A stretch of DNA of 6,739 bases from an uncultured Victivallales bacterium (GTDB lineage: Bacteria > Verrucomicrobiota > Lentisphaeria > Oligosphaerales > JAFGRS01). Positions 1 through 6,728 of the stretch are shown here, one piece after another (position 1 is the first letter of the stretch; every line of letters starts with the position of its first letter). The notes under the pieces were generated by a model. That model saw only the letters and a program-made list of their open reading frames with translations. It made no database searches and was not told the DNA's origin. Made by a program: the position numbers and the translations under genes. Where the stretch lies: contig CAILKC010000763.1 of NCBI GenBank assembly GCA_903834675.1, positions 1 to 6,739 of the forward strand. Direction: 5' to 3'.

Positions 1-2
1 AT

Positions 3-9
3 GGAGGTG
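3..9 (+). promoter_or_regulatory. Ribosome binding site of the PAAR gene
   Basis: GGAGGTG lies about 8 bases upstream of the ATG at 17, a strong Shine-Dalgarno match at normal spacing. It supports the start that gives the N-terminus MGLPAARMGD, typical of PAAR proteins. The same reading frame stays open to the left edge of the window, so this site is what decides the start. No upstream gene end can be assigned. Confidence 0.75.
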
Positions 10-16
10 TGCGCCA

Positions 17-1870
17 ATGGGTCTGCCAGCCGCCAGAATGGGTGATTACCATCTCTGCCCGATGGTAACTCCGGGCACGCCACCGATCCCCCACGTGGGG
101 GGGCCGATTGTGGGGCCTTGTGTTCCCACCGTCCTCATCGGGAAGAAGCCCGCTGCGGTGGTGTCCGACATGTGTGTGTGCGTTGGGCCCCCGGACTCCA
201 TTGTCAAAGGCTCGCTTGGGGTGATGATCGGAAAGAAGGCTGCGGTACGGGTCTCCGACCTGACGGCACACGGTGGGCAGATCGTGGTCGGGCAGCCCAA
301 CGTTCTTATCGGCGACATCAAGACACCAACCGTCACGATCCCGCCCCCCGTGCCGCCCTATCTGGAGCAGATGAAATTAGGAGGGGCAATGATCGGAAGC
401 GGAGCTCAGGCTGCCCTCCAAGGTCCCCCTGAGGGCAGCTCCGGTGCAGGGTCACAATCGAACGCCAAGAGCGCGTCGAGTGGCTCAGCGCGCCCTGGAC
501 GTCAGGAAACCTTGGCGCAGTCCACAAAGCGCGGCGTAGAGGGTGGAGCCGCGGCATCGCAGGCGCACTCTCCCCAAGCGTTGACGATGATTGCCGCTGC
601 CTGCACGGGTGCGCCGTTCATGCAGAACTGCGCTCCCTCGGCGGCCAGGGCGGCTACACGCTCCACCCGCCCTGCTCCTGGCGGGAGTCCGGTACCCCTC
701 GGCCCTGGCACGCTCCGCGGCGCCGACGGTGGCGGCTCATCCACCCAGGCTGCCGCCTCCCGCGCCCTCACATGTGAGCTTCAGGGGATCACCTTGACGT
801 GCCGCCACCACACGCGCTCCCTCGGCCCTGATGACATCCTTGAAGTCGTGGCGCCCTCCGGGGTCGGGGATTCTCTCACACTGAGGGGGATCCTCAACGG
901 CAGCGGGTGCGGCAAGCATCCCGAATGGCATATGTCAGGTCCCGACTTGGACAAACGCGAGGTCGGGCTCACCGCGACCATGCCCGTGCCAGGCTGGGAT
1001 AGTCTTCCCCTGATGAAGGACGACGACCGTCCCCGCGAGTACATACTGCGCTGCACTGCCTGCTCTGGGAACAGCAGGTCCGTCACCATCCGCGCCTATC
1101 CTGGCACCAAGGGCACGGTGAGCTACAAGCACTACAAGGATAAGGAAGGCAAGACCCATCACGACATCATGGCGTCGTCGACAACGGGCGGCGCACTTGA
1201 CTTGTCGAAACTCACCGACGCCTTGAAACTCCTCAATGGTCTTTACCATAGAGGGTTCAGCGCTCTCGTCGGCAAGGAGAAGAAAGAGCAAGAGCCTTTC
1301 AGTTTCCTGCATGGGAGCATCGAGTTCACAAACCTATGGGAGGAGGACGAAAGCGACTGGCGTTGCTGGTGGACATGGACGGTTGATGCCGGGCTCGATC
1401 CGTTGATCGGTGTCGAGACGCAGAAGATCCATTTCCTCGGCGGCGGGTTGCCAGGCTACCTCGCAGGCTATGGTTCCGCTGGCTTCTACGTGTCCTTTGA
1501 CGGGGGCATCTCTCTGACACTCTCCGGGGGGCGAACCGCGCAAGGCGGCAAGGCGGAGATGAACCTGAACCTGCGTGGCAGCGTCGGAATGCAGGTGGGC
1601 GCTGATATCAATCTGTTGAAGGACGTTGTGGCTGCAGACGCCAATGGCAGGGCCGCGGTCACGGCCCGAGTCCACGATCCCTCCTATGATGCGGCAAGCA
1701 AGGCCATCATGGTTTTCTTGGGCCTCAACTTTGATGGACTTGATGTGGAGTATGCGTTCACGCTGCTTTGCGGCGTGATCAAGATCCACAAGACCTGGAC
1801 CATAATCGAGGAAGAAGACCTTGTCTCGGACCGGCAAGTGGAATTCCTGCGGCTGGGCGGCTCGCAGTAG
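17..1870 (+). CDS. PAAR-domain spike-tip protein with large C-terminal extension (putative secreted effector)
   Basis: PAAR proteins cap the VgrG spike of type VI secretion systems and related contractile injectors, and extended ones carry toxic cargo. Residues 1-100 form a complete PAAR domain: PAARMGD at the start, then VLIGKKPAAVVSD (39-51), VMIGKKAAVRVSD (69-81) and NVLIGD (95-100). His12, His26, Cys14 and His85 are candidate zinc ligands. Residues 101-250 are a low-complexity Gly/Ala/Ser/Pro linker. Residues 251-350 hold scattered cysteines (253, 262, 298, 346, 349). A Trp-rich acidic patch follows (W441, W448, W451, W452, W454), then a glycine-rich stretch of predicted beta strands from DPLIG (461) to about 595. 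There is no signal peptide, as expected for injected effectors. I recognise no nuclease, peptidase or lipase motif. The small gene downstream may encode its immunity protein. The PAAR assignment is firm; toxin activity is inferred from architecture alone. A structural spike protein without toxicity is the alternative. Confidence 0.9.
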   Translation: MGLPAARMGDYHLCPMVTPGTPPIPHVGGPIVGPCVPTVLIGKKPAAVVSDMCVCVGPPDSIVKGSLGVMIGKKAAVRVSDLTAHGGQIVVGQPNVLIGDIKTPTVTIPPPVPPYLEQMKLGGAMIGSGAQAALQGPPEGSSGAGSQSNAKSASSGSARPGRQETLAQSTKRGVEGGAAASQAHSPQALTMIAAACTGAPFMQNCAPSAARAATRSTRPAPGGSPVPLGPGTLRGADGGGSSTQAAASRALTCELQGITLTCRHHTRSLGPDDILEVVAPSGVGDSLTLRGILNGSGCGKHPEWHMSGPDLDKREVGLTATMPVPGWDSLPLMKDDDRPREYILRCTACSGNSRSVTIRAYPGTKGTVSYKHYKDKEGKTHHDIMASSTTGGALDLSKLTDALKLLNGLYHRGFSALVGKEKKEQEPFSFLHGSIEFTNLWEEDESDWRCWWTWTVDAGLDPLIGVETQKIHFLGGGLPGYLAGYGSAGFYVSFDGGISLTLSGGRTAQGGKAEMNLNLRGSVGMQVGADINLLKDVVAADANGRAAVTARVHDPSYDAASKAIMVFLGLNFDGLDVEYAFTLLCGVIKIHKTWTIIEEEDLVSDRQVEFLRLGGSQ

Positions 1871-1982
1871 TTTGGGGTTCGCGCACTCTAAGGTCAACAG
1901 AAGAAGGGGCAGCGGCTCTGCCGTTGTGCCTGCGGCCCGAAAGCCGTGACGTGATCGATTCCTTCTTGTTCGCCCACGACAC

Positions 1983-1986
1983 GAGG
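1983..1986 (+). promoter_or_regulatory. Ribosome binding site of the putative immunity gene
   Basis: GAGG sits 10 bases upstream of the ATG at 1997. It is a moderate Shine-Dalgarno match. The 126-base gap from the PAAR gene (1871-1996) also holds a small GC-rich hairpin (GGCAG 1908-1912 with CTGCC 1918-1922) without a T tract, so there is no clear terminator separating the two genes. Confidence 0.45.
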
Positions 1987-1996
1987 ACTGTTCGAC

Positions 1997-2737
1997 ATGC
2001 CCAACCCCAAATTCATCCTTGACATCGCCAGCATCGGCGTCGCCTCCGAGCTGTTCCTTAATGACATGCTTGTCTTCCGTGACCCGCAAGGGCGCGGACG
2101 GACCCTGTCCACCTTCTATAATCCGTTGGCTGTCGATGGGGTCAACACGGTTCGGCTGCGGGCCACGGGCTTCGGCTCGGACCCCAACAGTGTGCGCTCG
2201 TTCTCTGTCGAGGTGAAGGACGGCGGCCAGCAACAGGTGTACTCCTTCCGTAATCGCGCCGTAGAGGCTGGCCAGGTCGTCCAAGACACCGGCCAGTTCT
2301 CGCTGCCCTTTCCCCAAGGCAAGTGGCGCTGGCTAAGTGCTCCTAACATCAAAATGGACACCGAGATGCGGCGCGCCATATGGAGCGAGGTAGAGACGGT
2401 TCATGCCGCGCTTGCAGGGCGAGACTTGCCTCGCGTCATGGCGGCGTTTGCACTCAAAAACCAGGAGTTGGCTCAGGCTTACGGCGTACCCCGCGGGCAA
2501 GTGGAGAGCAGCCTGCAAGACACGCTGCAGGCGGCGTTTGCCGATCCGTCCTGGGGCATGCAGCCGATCATCGTCACAAACTCTATTTTCGAGCCTCTGG
2601 CAGCGCAGCGAGCAATGGCCGTGCATGCCATCGACGGGCGGTGCATTCTGCGGTCGCGGCGTTACGGCGACGATGATGTCCTGGAGATAGGCTTGGTCTT
2701 CGCCAGGCTTGACGAGCGCTGGCAGATCGTGCGTTAG
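1997..2737 (+). CDS. Hypothetical protein, candidate immunity protein or partner of the PAAR effector
   Basis: I do not recognise a named family in these 246 residues. There is no signal peptide or membrane segment, so the product is probably cytoplasmic. Two parts can be seen. Residues 1-110 look like a beta sandwich, with the run LFLNDMLVFRD (19-29) and then NPLAVDGVNTVRLRA (42-56), a pattern seen in small beta-sandwich modules. Residues 120-246 start with long helices (about 121-163) and end in strands closing with a FARLDERWQIVR terminus (235-246), which resembles the end of NTF2/SnoaL-like folds. It lies 126 bases after the PAAR gene on the same strand. Effector genes of this kind are usually followed directly by an immunity gene, so that role is inferred from position and size. 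An effector-loading adaptor or an unrelated hypothetical protein remain possible. Confidence 0.75.
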   Translation: MPNPKFILDIASIGVASELFLNDMLVFRDPQGRGRTLSTFYNPLAVDGVNTVRLRATGFGSDPNSVRSFSVEVKDGGQQQVYSFRNRAVEAGQVVQDTGQFSLPFPQGKWRWLSAPNIKMDTEMRRAIWSEVETVHAALAGRDLPRVMAAFALKNQELAQAYGVPRGQVESSLQDTLQAAFADPSWGMQPIIVTNSIFEPLAAQRAMAVHAIDGRCILRSRRYGDDDVLEIGLVFARLDERWQIVR

Positions 2738-3026
2738 GGAGAGCCCGCTTGCAGGGGCGACAGGTCTGAACTGTCTCCCTCTCGGAGTGTGCCGTAGACT
2801 CGACGAGGGTGCAAGTTCGGCAGCAGGCAGGTTGTGATTCCGCGCGGTAGAACCCAGCGCGCCCCGGCCCCAATTCAGCAGGCCACCCCATCCAGTGACC
2901 GGTTACAGGCGGACTGGGCTTCAGGATAGTAGCGCGCTTGCCATCGGTCCATCCGGGACGATGTTGTGCGGTCGCGGCGGGGAGCGTCCCGGCGTTCTGC
3001 CGGTTCGCGGCGACCCTGGATGATGC
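2738..3026. other. Hairpin-rich intergenic region without a supported gene
   Basis: This gap between the hypothetical gene and the helicase holds no convincing open reading frame. It has several short inverted repeats: GACAG 2759-2763 with CTGTC 2771-2775, inside GAGAG 2739-2743 with CTCTC 2779-2783; TGCCG 2790-2794 with CGGCA 2818-2822; an 8-bp stem with one bulged G at 2942-2963; and CCGGC 2989-2993 with GCCGG 2999-3003. A near-palindrome, GTGACCGGTTAC, begins close to 2898. It presumably holds the helicase promoter, but no convincing -35/-10 pair stands out. GC-rich DNA produces chance stems, so a structured leader RNA is only a possibility. Confidence 0.4.
2942..2963 (+). other. Hairpin in helicase leader region
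   Basis: CATC (2942-2945) pairs with GATG (2960-2963), and GTCC (2947-2950) with GGAC (2956-2959), around a 5-base loop with a single bulged G at 2946. This is the best stem in the gap. With the CCGGC/GCCGG stem at 2989-3003 it could form a structured 5' leader about 60-85 bases before the helicase start. There is no T tract, so it is not a standard terminator. Confidence 0.35.
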
Positions 3027-5666
3027 ATGCTGGACGAAATCACCAAGATCGAATTGTTCCTTGACGAGGTGCGTCAACGCTGGCCGCGGAACGCGGAGCT
3101 GGTGCTGACGCGCGAGTTTTTTTTGCTTTGGCAGGAGCTGCAGCAGCCCCGGCCGTTTCGGCTGGAGGACAGCGCCATCATCGTGCTCCACGGCACGACG
3201 CTGGAACTGGTGGAGGACACGGAGCGCACGGCGTTCTGCACCTGGGACACCGAGGAAATGTGTCCGGTGCTGATCGTCGAGGGACGGACGGCAGTGCAGC
3301 GCGTGCTGCTGCTCATCCAGGACGGCGAGCTTGTGATTGAGGAGCAATCGCCCTCCTTCCTGGAAGACACCGAGGTGACGTACGGCGAGCGGCTCGAGGT
3401 GGTGTATGACATTCTGGACCACTTGCGTCGGAGCGGGCGTCAGGACGATGCACGGCGGCTGCGGGGGCAGGGGTTTCGCGAGGCGCTGGAGGCGGTTGCC
3501 TGCCATCATCCGGCGCGGGTGATTCGGGTCATGCGCCAGTTGCGCAGCGAGTTCCGCGATCGCTTGCTTGACCGGGCCCTGGCTGAGTTTGCCATTGATG
3601 AGGTGACGCAGCAGCTCGAGTTACCCTTGGACGGGTCTTTCGCGCCCCGCGGCAGGGAGCCGACAGCGGCGGCGCTGGACGAGAGCCAGGCCGAGGGCCT
3701 CACGCCGACGGCGGCTGACCGCGGGGGCACGTTCTCGATCCCCAGGCGGACGCCGCATGAGGCGGTGCTGGACCTCGAACTGCTCGAGAGCTGCTCGCAG
3801 TTGCGCGCGGACCACCGCCGGATGTTCGTGCTGCGCCTGGGCACCTCCGAGGTCATCGAGCGTTTTGCCGATGGCGATCTGACCCTCAAGGTGCCCCTGC
3901 AGGATGATGAAGGCATGATCCGCGAGGGCGATACGCTGAACGTCATTCGGCATGGCAACCTGACCCCGATCGGGGAGCTGCGGGTCGACCTCATGGACAC
4001 CGCGGTGTTCTATGGGCGGTTGTCGTGGTTGAATGCGGGCCTGCCGCACGCGGTGGATGAGTACCTGTGCGCCCTCATGCGGCGCGGTCCGGACGAGTTC
4101 ATCGCCAGCGGCATCTCGGCCATCGCCGCCATGACCCGGCAGCCGGAGCCGGCGCTGTCGGTCTCGCTAGGTTGTATGCTGGGCTTGCAGGAGACCGCGT
4201 TCGATGGCCGCCGGGCCGCGGCCCCGGCGCACTTCGATGCGTCACAGGCGCGGGCTTTTGCGGCCGCGGTGCAGGAGACCAATCCTCTGGTCTTTGTGCA
4301 GGGGCCGCCGGGCACCGGAAAGACCTGCGTTCTGGAACAGGTGGTGCGTGAATTGTGCTCGCGGGGTCGGCGGCTGCTGATCACGGCCCCCTCGAACACG
4401 GCGGTAGACAACCTCTGTCGGCGGCTCTCGGGTCTGCCGTTGCTGCGGACGGGCTACAGCCGCGAGGCGGTGGCGCTCGACGTCGCCGAGGCCTTCTGGC
4501 ATGATGATGCCGCCGTGCGCGAGCGGCTGGCTCAGCGCCGCGAGGCCACTGGCAGCCTGATCCTGGCAGGCACGCCCATCGGGTTGCTGCGCTGCGAGCA
4601 GGCGCGGCGGGAATGCCAGGAGCAGGGCTCGTTCGACACCCTCATCTTCGACGAGGCCGGCATGGCCCGCGCGGATGAAATGATGCTGTGTGTGTCGCTG
4701 GCTAGCCGGGCGGTGTGCTTTGGCGATCCGATGCAGTTGCCGCCGCACCCGCTGGAGCCCGCGCTGCTGACGGAATTGGCGGAACGAACCGGCGCCCGGC
4801 TACCGTCACACTGGCGCCTGGTGACACATAGCGGTCTGCAATGGCTGACCGAAAACCGTGGATTTCCGCTGTTGCTGCTGAACCAGTCCTACCGTTGCCA
4901 GAACCCGCGGTTGCTGCGCTTTGCCTCGACCCTGTTCTACGATGCCCGGGTCCGCGCCAACGACCAGGCGGAGTACTTCGCCCTGCCCTTTGCGGAACGT
5001 CGGCGCCGCTTTCCGCCGAGCACGTTGCGGCTCTATCGGACCAGCGCTTTGCCGGCGCGGCTGAAATCTGAGCGTCTGGTACTCGAGGGGAAGCGTCCAG
5101 GCCTGGAGAATCCCCTCGAGGCCGCCTTGGCCGTGGACCTCGTCCTCGACTGCCTGAAGCGTTACCCAGCGGGGGAGATCACCGTCATCTCGCCCTACCG
5201 GCGGCAGGTGCGCCTGATCCGCGGCGCGCTGACTCTGGAGCTCGTCCGCACCGTGCTTGGTGACGCCACCCCCGACGAGGTCCAGTGGCAGGCCTTCCTG
5301 CGTTCCCGGATCTCGACCGTCGACAGTTTCCAGGGGGGTGAGAGCGACGTGGTGATCATCACCTACGTACGCAGCAATGCCGGCACCGGCATCGGCTTTG
5401 TCAGCGACCCCAACCGCGTCAACGTCACCCATACCCGGGCACGGCGGGAGATGCTGGTGATTGCCGATGCCGACTGCCTGCTGCAGCAGTGCCAGGGGGC
5501 GATCTTCAGCCGTATGGTGCGGGCCTTTGAGCGCGACGGCGAGGTGGTGACGGTCACTGCCGCTATGGCCGCACGCTTGCCGGCGTTGCCCGAGGAGACG
5601 ACGGCAGTCAATGGCCGCTATGCCACGGGCGATCAGGACGTGGCAGCGGCAGCGAACGAGGGTTGA
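3027..5666 (+). CDS. Superfamily 1 helicase, Upf1/DNA2/IGHMBP2-like (AAA_11/AAA_12)
   Basis: ATP-driven DNA or RNA helicase. The core is complete: Q-motif region FDASQARAF (403-411), Walker A GPPGTGKT (426-433), motif Ia TAPSNTAVDNL (453-463), motif II DEAG (542-545), motif III GDPMQLPP (566-573), motif IV NQSYR (619-623), motif V TVDSFQGGESDVV (764-776) and motif VI NVTHTRAR (799-806). The glutamine-glycine QGxE in motif V and the NV..TRAR of motif VI are typical of the Upf1-like branch. The roughly 400 residues before the core include an acidic N-terminal part (1-200), a linker (200-245) and a part (250-330) that could be the beta-barrel 1B-like region. An in-frame TGA at 3021-3023 makes ATG 3027 the earliest possible start, though only a weak GGA (3018-3020) precedes it. 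The last 60 residues are low complexity. The cellular role (repair, RNA turnover or defence) cannot be told from sequence. The M55 peptidase follows closely and is probably in the same operon. Confidence 0.93.
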   Translation: MLDEITKIELFLDEVRQRWPRNAELVLTREFFLLWQELQQPRPFRLEDSAIIVLHGTTLELVEDTERTAFCTWDTEEMCPVLIVEGRTAVQRVLLLIQDGELVIEEQSPSFLEDTEVTYGERLEVVYDILDHLRRSGRQDDARRLRGQGFREALEAVACHHPARVIRVMRQLRSEFRDRLLDRALAEFAIDEVTQQLELPLDGSFAPRGREPTAAALDESQAEGLTPTAADRGGTFSIPRRTPHEAVLDLELLESCSQLRADHRRMFVLRLGTSEVIERFADGDLTLKVPLQDDEGMIREGDTLNVIRHGNLTPIGELRVDLMDTAVFYGRLSWLNAGLPHAVDEYLCALMRRGPDEFIASGISAIAAMTRQPEPALSVSLGCMLGLQETAFDGRRAAAPAHFDASQARAFAAAVQETNPLVFVQGPPGTGKTCVLEQVVRELCSRGRRLLITAPSNTAVDNLCRRLSGLPLLRTGYSREAVALDVAEAFWHDDAAVRERLAQRREATGSLILAGTPIGLLRCEQARRECQEQGSFDTLIFDEAGMARADEMMLCVSLASRAVCFGDPMQLPPHPLEPALLTELAERTGARLPSHWRLVTHSGLQWLTENRGFPLLLLNQSYRCQNPRLLRFASTLFYDARVRANDQAEYFALPFAERRRRFPPSTLRLYRTSALPARLKSERLVLEGKRPGLENPLEAALAVDLVLDCLKRYPAGEITVISPYRRQVRLIRGALTLELVRTVLGDATPDEVQWQAFLRSRISTVDSFQGGESDVVIITYVRSNAGTGIGFVSDPNRVNVTHTRARREMLVIADADCLLQQCQGAIFSRMVRAFERDGEVVTVTAAMAARLPALPEETTAVNGRYATGDQDVAAAANEG

Positions 5667-5690
5667 CGTCGGCAGAGTAGAGTGTTACGG

Positions 5691-5697
5691 AAAGGAG
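5691..5697 (+). promoter_or_regulatory. Ribosome binding site that sets the M55 peptidase start
   Basis: AAAGGAG ends 8 bases before the GTG at 5706. An earlier in-frame GTG at 5682 lies upstream of this site, has no Shine-Dalgarno of its own, and would add eight residues (MLRKGAGL) with no counterpart in DppA. The site therefore favours the later start. Confidence 0.8.
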
Positions 5698-5705
5698 CAG
5701 GTCTG

Positions 5706-6551
5706 GTGCGAATCTATCTGATGACCGACATGGAAGGCGCCTCCGGGATGGTGAACTTCGAGGACTGGTGCATCCCGGCCAGCCGCTACTATGACAAGGG
5801 CAAAGCGCTGCTGACTCAGGAGGTGAACGCCGCGGTCGAGGGGTTTCTGGCCGGGGGCGCCAGCGCGGTGACGGTGGCCGATGGGCACGGTTGCGGCGCC
5901 ATTGAGGGTACGCTGCTGCACTCTCGTGCCGAACTGATGCGCGGCTGGCCGGAGTCCTGGCCCTTCTTCCTGGATGCGGCTCGCTACGATGCGGTGGCGT
6001 GGGTAGGGCAGCACGCCAAGGCGGGGACGCGCTTGGCGCACCTGGCGCACACGCAGAGCTTCGGCTACCGGGACGAGTCGGTCAACGGGGTATCCATCGG
6101 CGAGTTCGGTCAGTTTGCTCTGTGCGCCGGCGAGCTTGGGGTGCGGGCCATCTTTGGCGCGGGGGACCAGGCGTTTACCGAGGAAGCCCAAGCGCTGATC
6201 CCCGGCATCGAGACGGTGGCGGTGAAGCGTGGCACCCAGCCCGACCCCGGCCACCACCTCCCTGAGGCGGCTTACAGCCGACACAACGTCCATGCCGTCC
6301 ATCTCAGCCCCGAAGAAGCCCGGAAACGTATTCGCCAGGGGGCGGAACGGGCGCTGCAGCGGGCGCTGCGGGAGAGCTTCGGGCTGCTGAAACTGGCCGC
6401 GCCCTACACCCGGGTCACCGTTTTGCGGGGGACCGACACCCAGCCACCCCGGGTGGCGCGCCATACCCACCCCGACAGCATCATCCAGCTCTTTCGGCAG
6501 CCCTTCAGTTTCCAGCCCATCCGGGAGTACGATCCGCTGGCTCTGGTGTGA
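5706..6551 (+). CDS. M55 family metallopeptidase, D-aminopeptidase (DppA-like)
   Basis: DppA-type enzymes are zinc peptidases that release N-terminal D-amino acids from short peptides such as D-Ala-D-Ala; they are decameric and act in peptide scavenging or cell-wall peptide recycling. From GTG 5706 the product is 281 residues, normal for the family. The N-terminus MRIYLMTDMEG puts Asp8 and Glu10 exactly at the DppA metal positions. His61 (ADGHG), His103 (GQHAK), His115 and Glu133 (NGVSIGEFG) correspond to DppA His60, His104, His115 and Glu133. The site is therefore complete. There is no signal peptide, so it should be cytoplasmic. It follows the helicase by 39 bases and has its own strong ribosome binding site, which suggests co-transcription but not a shared pathway. 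No dipeptide transporter genes, its usual partners in Bacillus, are in the window. The structured repeat array begins 6 bases after its stop codon. Confidence 0.93.
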   Translation: MRIYLMTDMEGASGMVNFEDWCIPASRYYDKGKALLTQEVNAAVEGFLAGGASAVTVADGHGCGAIEGTLLHSRAELMRGWPESWPFFLDAARYDAVAWVGQHAKAGTRLAHLAHTQSFGYRDESVNGVSIGEFGQFALCAGELGVRAIFGAGDQAFTEEAQALIPGIETVAVKRGTQPDPGHHLPEAAYSRHNVHAVHLSPEEARKRIRQGAERALQRALRESFGLLKLAAPYTRVTVLRGTDTQPPRVARHTHPDSIIQLFRQPFSFQPIREYDPLALV

Positions 6552-6557
6552 GGGAGA

Positions 6558-6609
6558 CTGGAGATGCGGTGGGCTCCACCGCCGCGCCTGAGGCCAGGCG
6601 CCTCTCCAG
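6558..6609. repeat. Repeat unit 1, complete
   Basis: Outer stem CTGGAGA (6558-6564) with TCTCCAG (6603-6609), 7 bp. Hairpin 1: GCGGTGG (6566-6572), loop GCT, CCACCGC (6576-6582). Hairpin 2: GCGCCTG (6584-6590), loop AGGC, CAGGCGC (6595-6601). Only three bases (T6565, C6583, C6602) remain unpaired at the junction, so 42 of 52 bases are paired and seven are in the hairpin loops. Confidence 0.9.
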
Positions 6610-6615
6610 AATCCG

Positions 6616-6667
6616 ATGGAGATGCGGTGGGCTCCACCGCCGCGCCTGAGGCCAGGCGCCTCTCCAG
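6616..6667. repeat. Repeat unit 2, complete
   Basis: Identical to unit 1 except that the first base is A instead of C, which shortens the outer stem to 6 bp (TGGAGA with TCTCCA). Hairpin 1 is at 6624-6640 and hairpin 2 at 6642-6659. Confidence 0.9.
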
Positions 6668-6671
6668 GGGA

Positions 6672-6722
6672 ATGGACCGGCCGCGGCCCGCGGCCAGCGC
6701 CTGAGGCCAGGCGCCTCTCCAG
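6672..6722. repeat. Repeat unit 3, with hairpin 1 replaced
   Basis: The right half (6697-6722 plus the AATCCG spacer) is identical to unit 1. The left half differs: hairpin 1 is now GGCCGCG (6679-6685), loop GCC, CGCGGCC (6689-6695), still 7 bp with a 3-base loop. The outer stem is reduced to TGGA (6673-6676) with TCCA (6718-6721). Confidence 0.85.
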
Positions 6723-6728
6723 AATCCG

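Noticed and set aside
171..181. TG dinucleotide run as a microsatellite
   Set aside because: Short, and it encodes the Cys-Val-Cys-Val segment of the PAAR domain.
1334..2317. Antisense open frame of 327 residues opposite the PAAR gene and its neighbour
   Set aside because: It spans two better-supported + strand genes and the gap between them, shows no recognisable motif, and is explained by GC-rich codon periodicity.
2739..2783. Three-way junction after the putative immunity gene, similar in plan to the right-edge repeats
   Set aside because: The stems are only 3-5 bp, the sequence is unrelated to the repeat units, and it is single copy, so chance is likely.
2583..3509. Antisense open frame of 308 residues across the gap before the helicase
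   Set aside because: It overlaps the 3' end of one gene and the 5' end of the helicase, is of low complexity, and shows no domain.
5685..6470. Antisense open frame of 261 residues opposite the M55 peptidase
   Set aside because: A shadow of the peptidase, whose own active-site motifs are complete.
6558..6609. tRNA or tRNA-like gene, because of the cloverleaf-like fold
   Set aside because: There are only two inner arms, no T-loop or anticodon-loop signature, and the stems are 7 bp with 3-4 base loops.
6558..6609. Rho-independent terminator of the peptidase gene
   Set aside because: Strong stems are present but no T tract follows any of them. A role at the mRNA 3' end remains possible.
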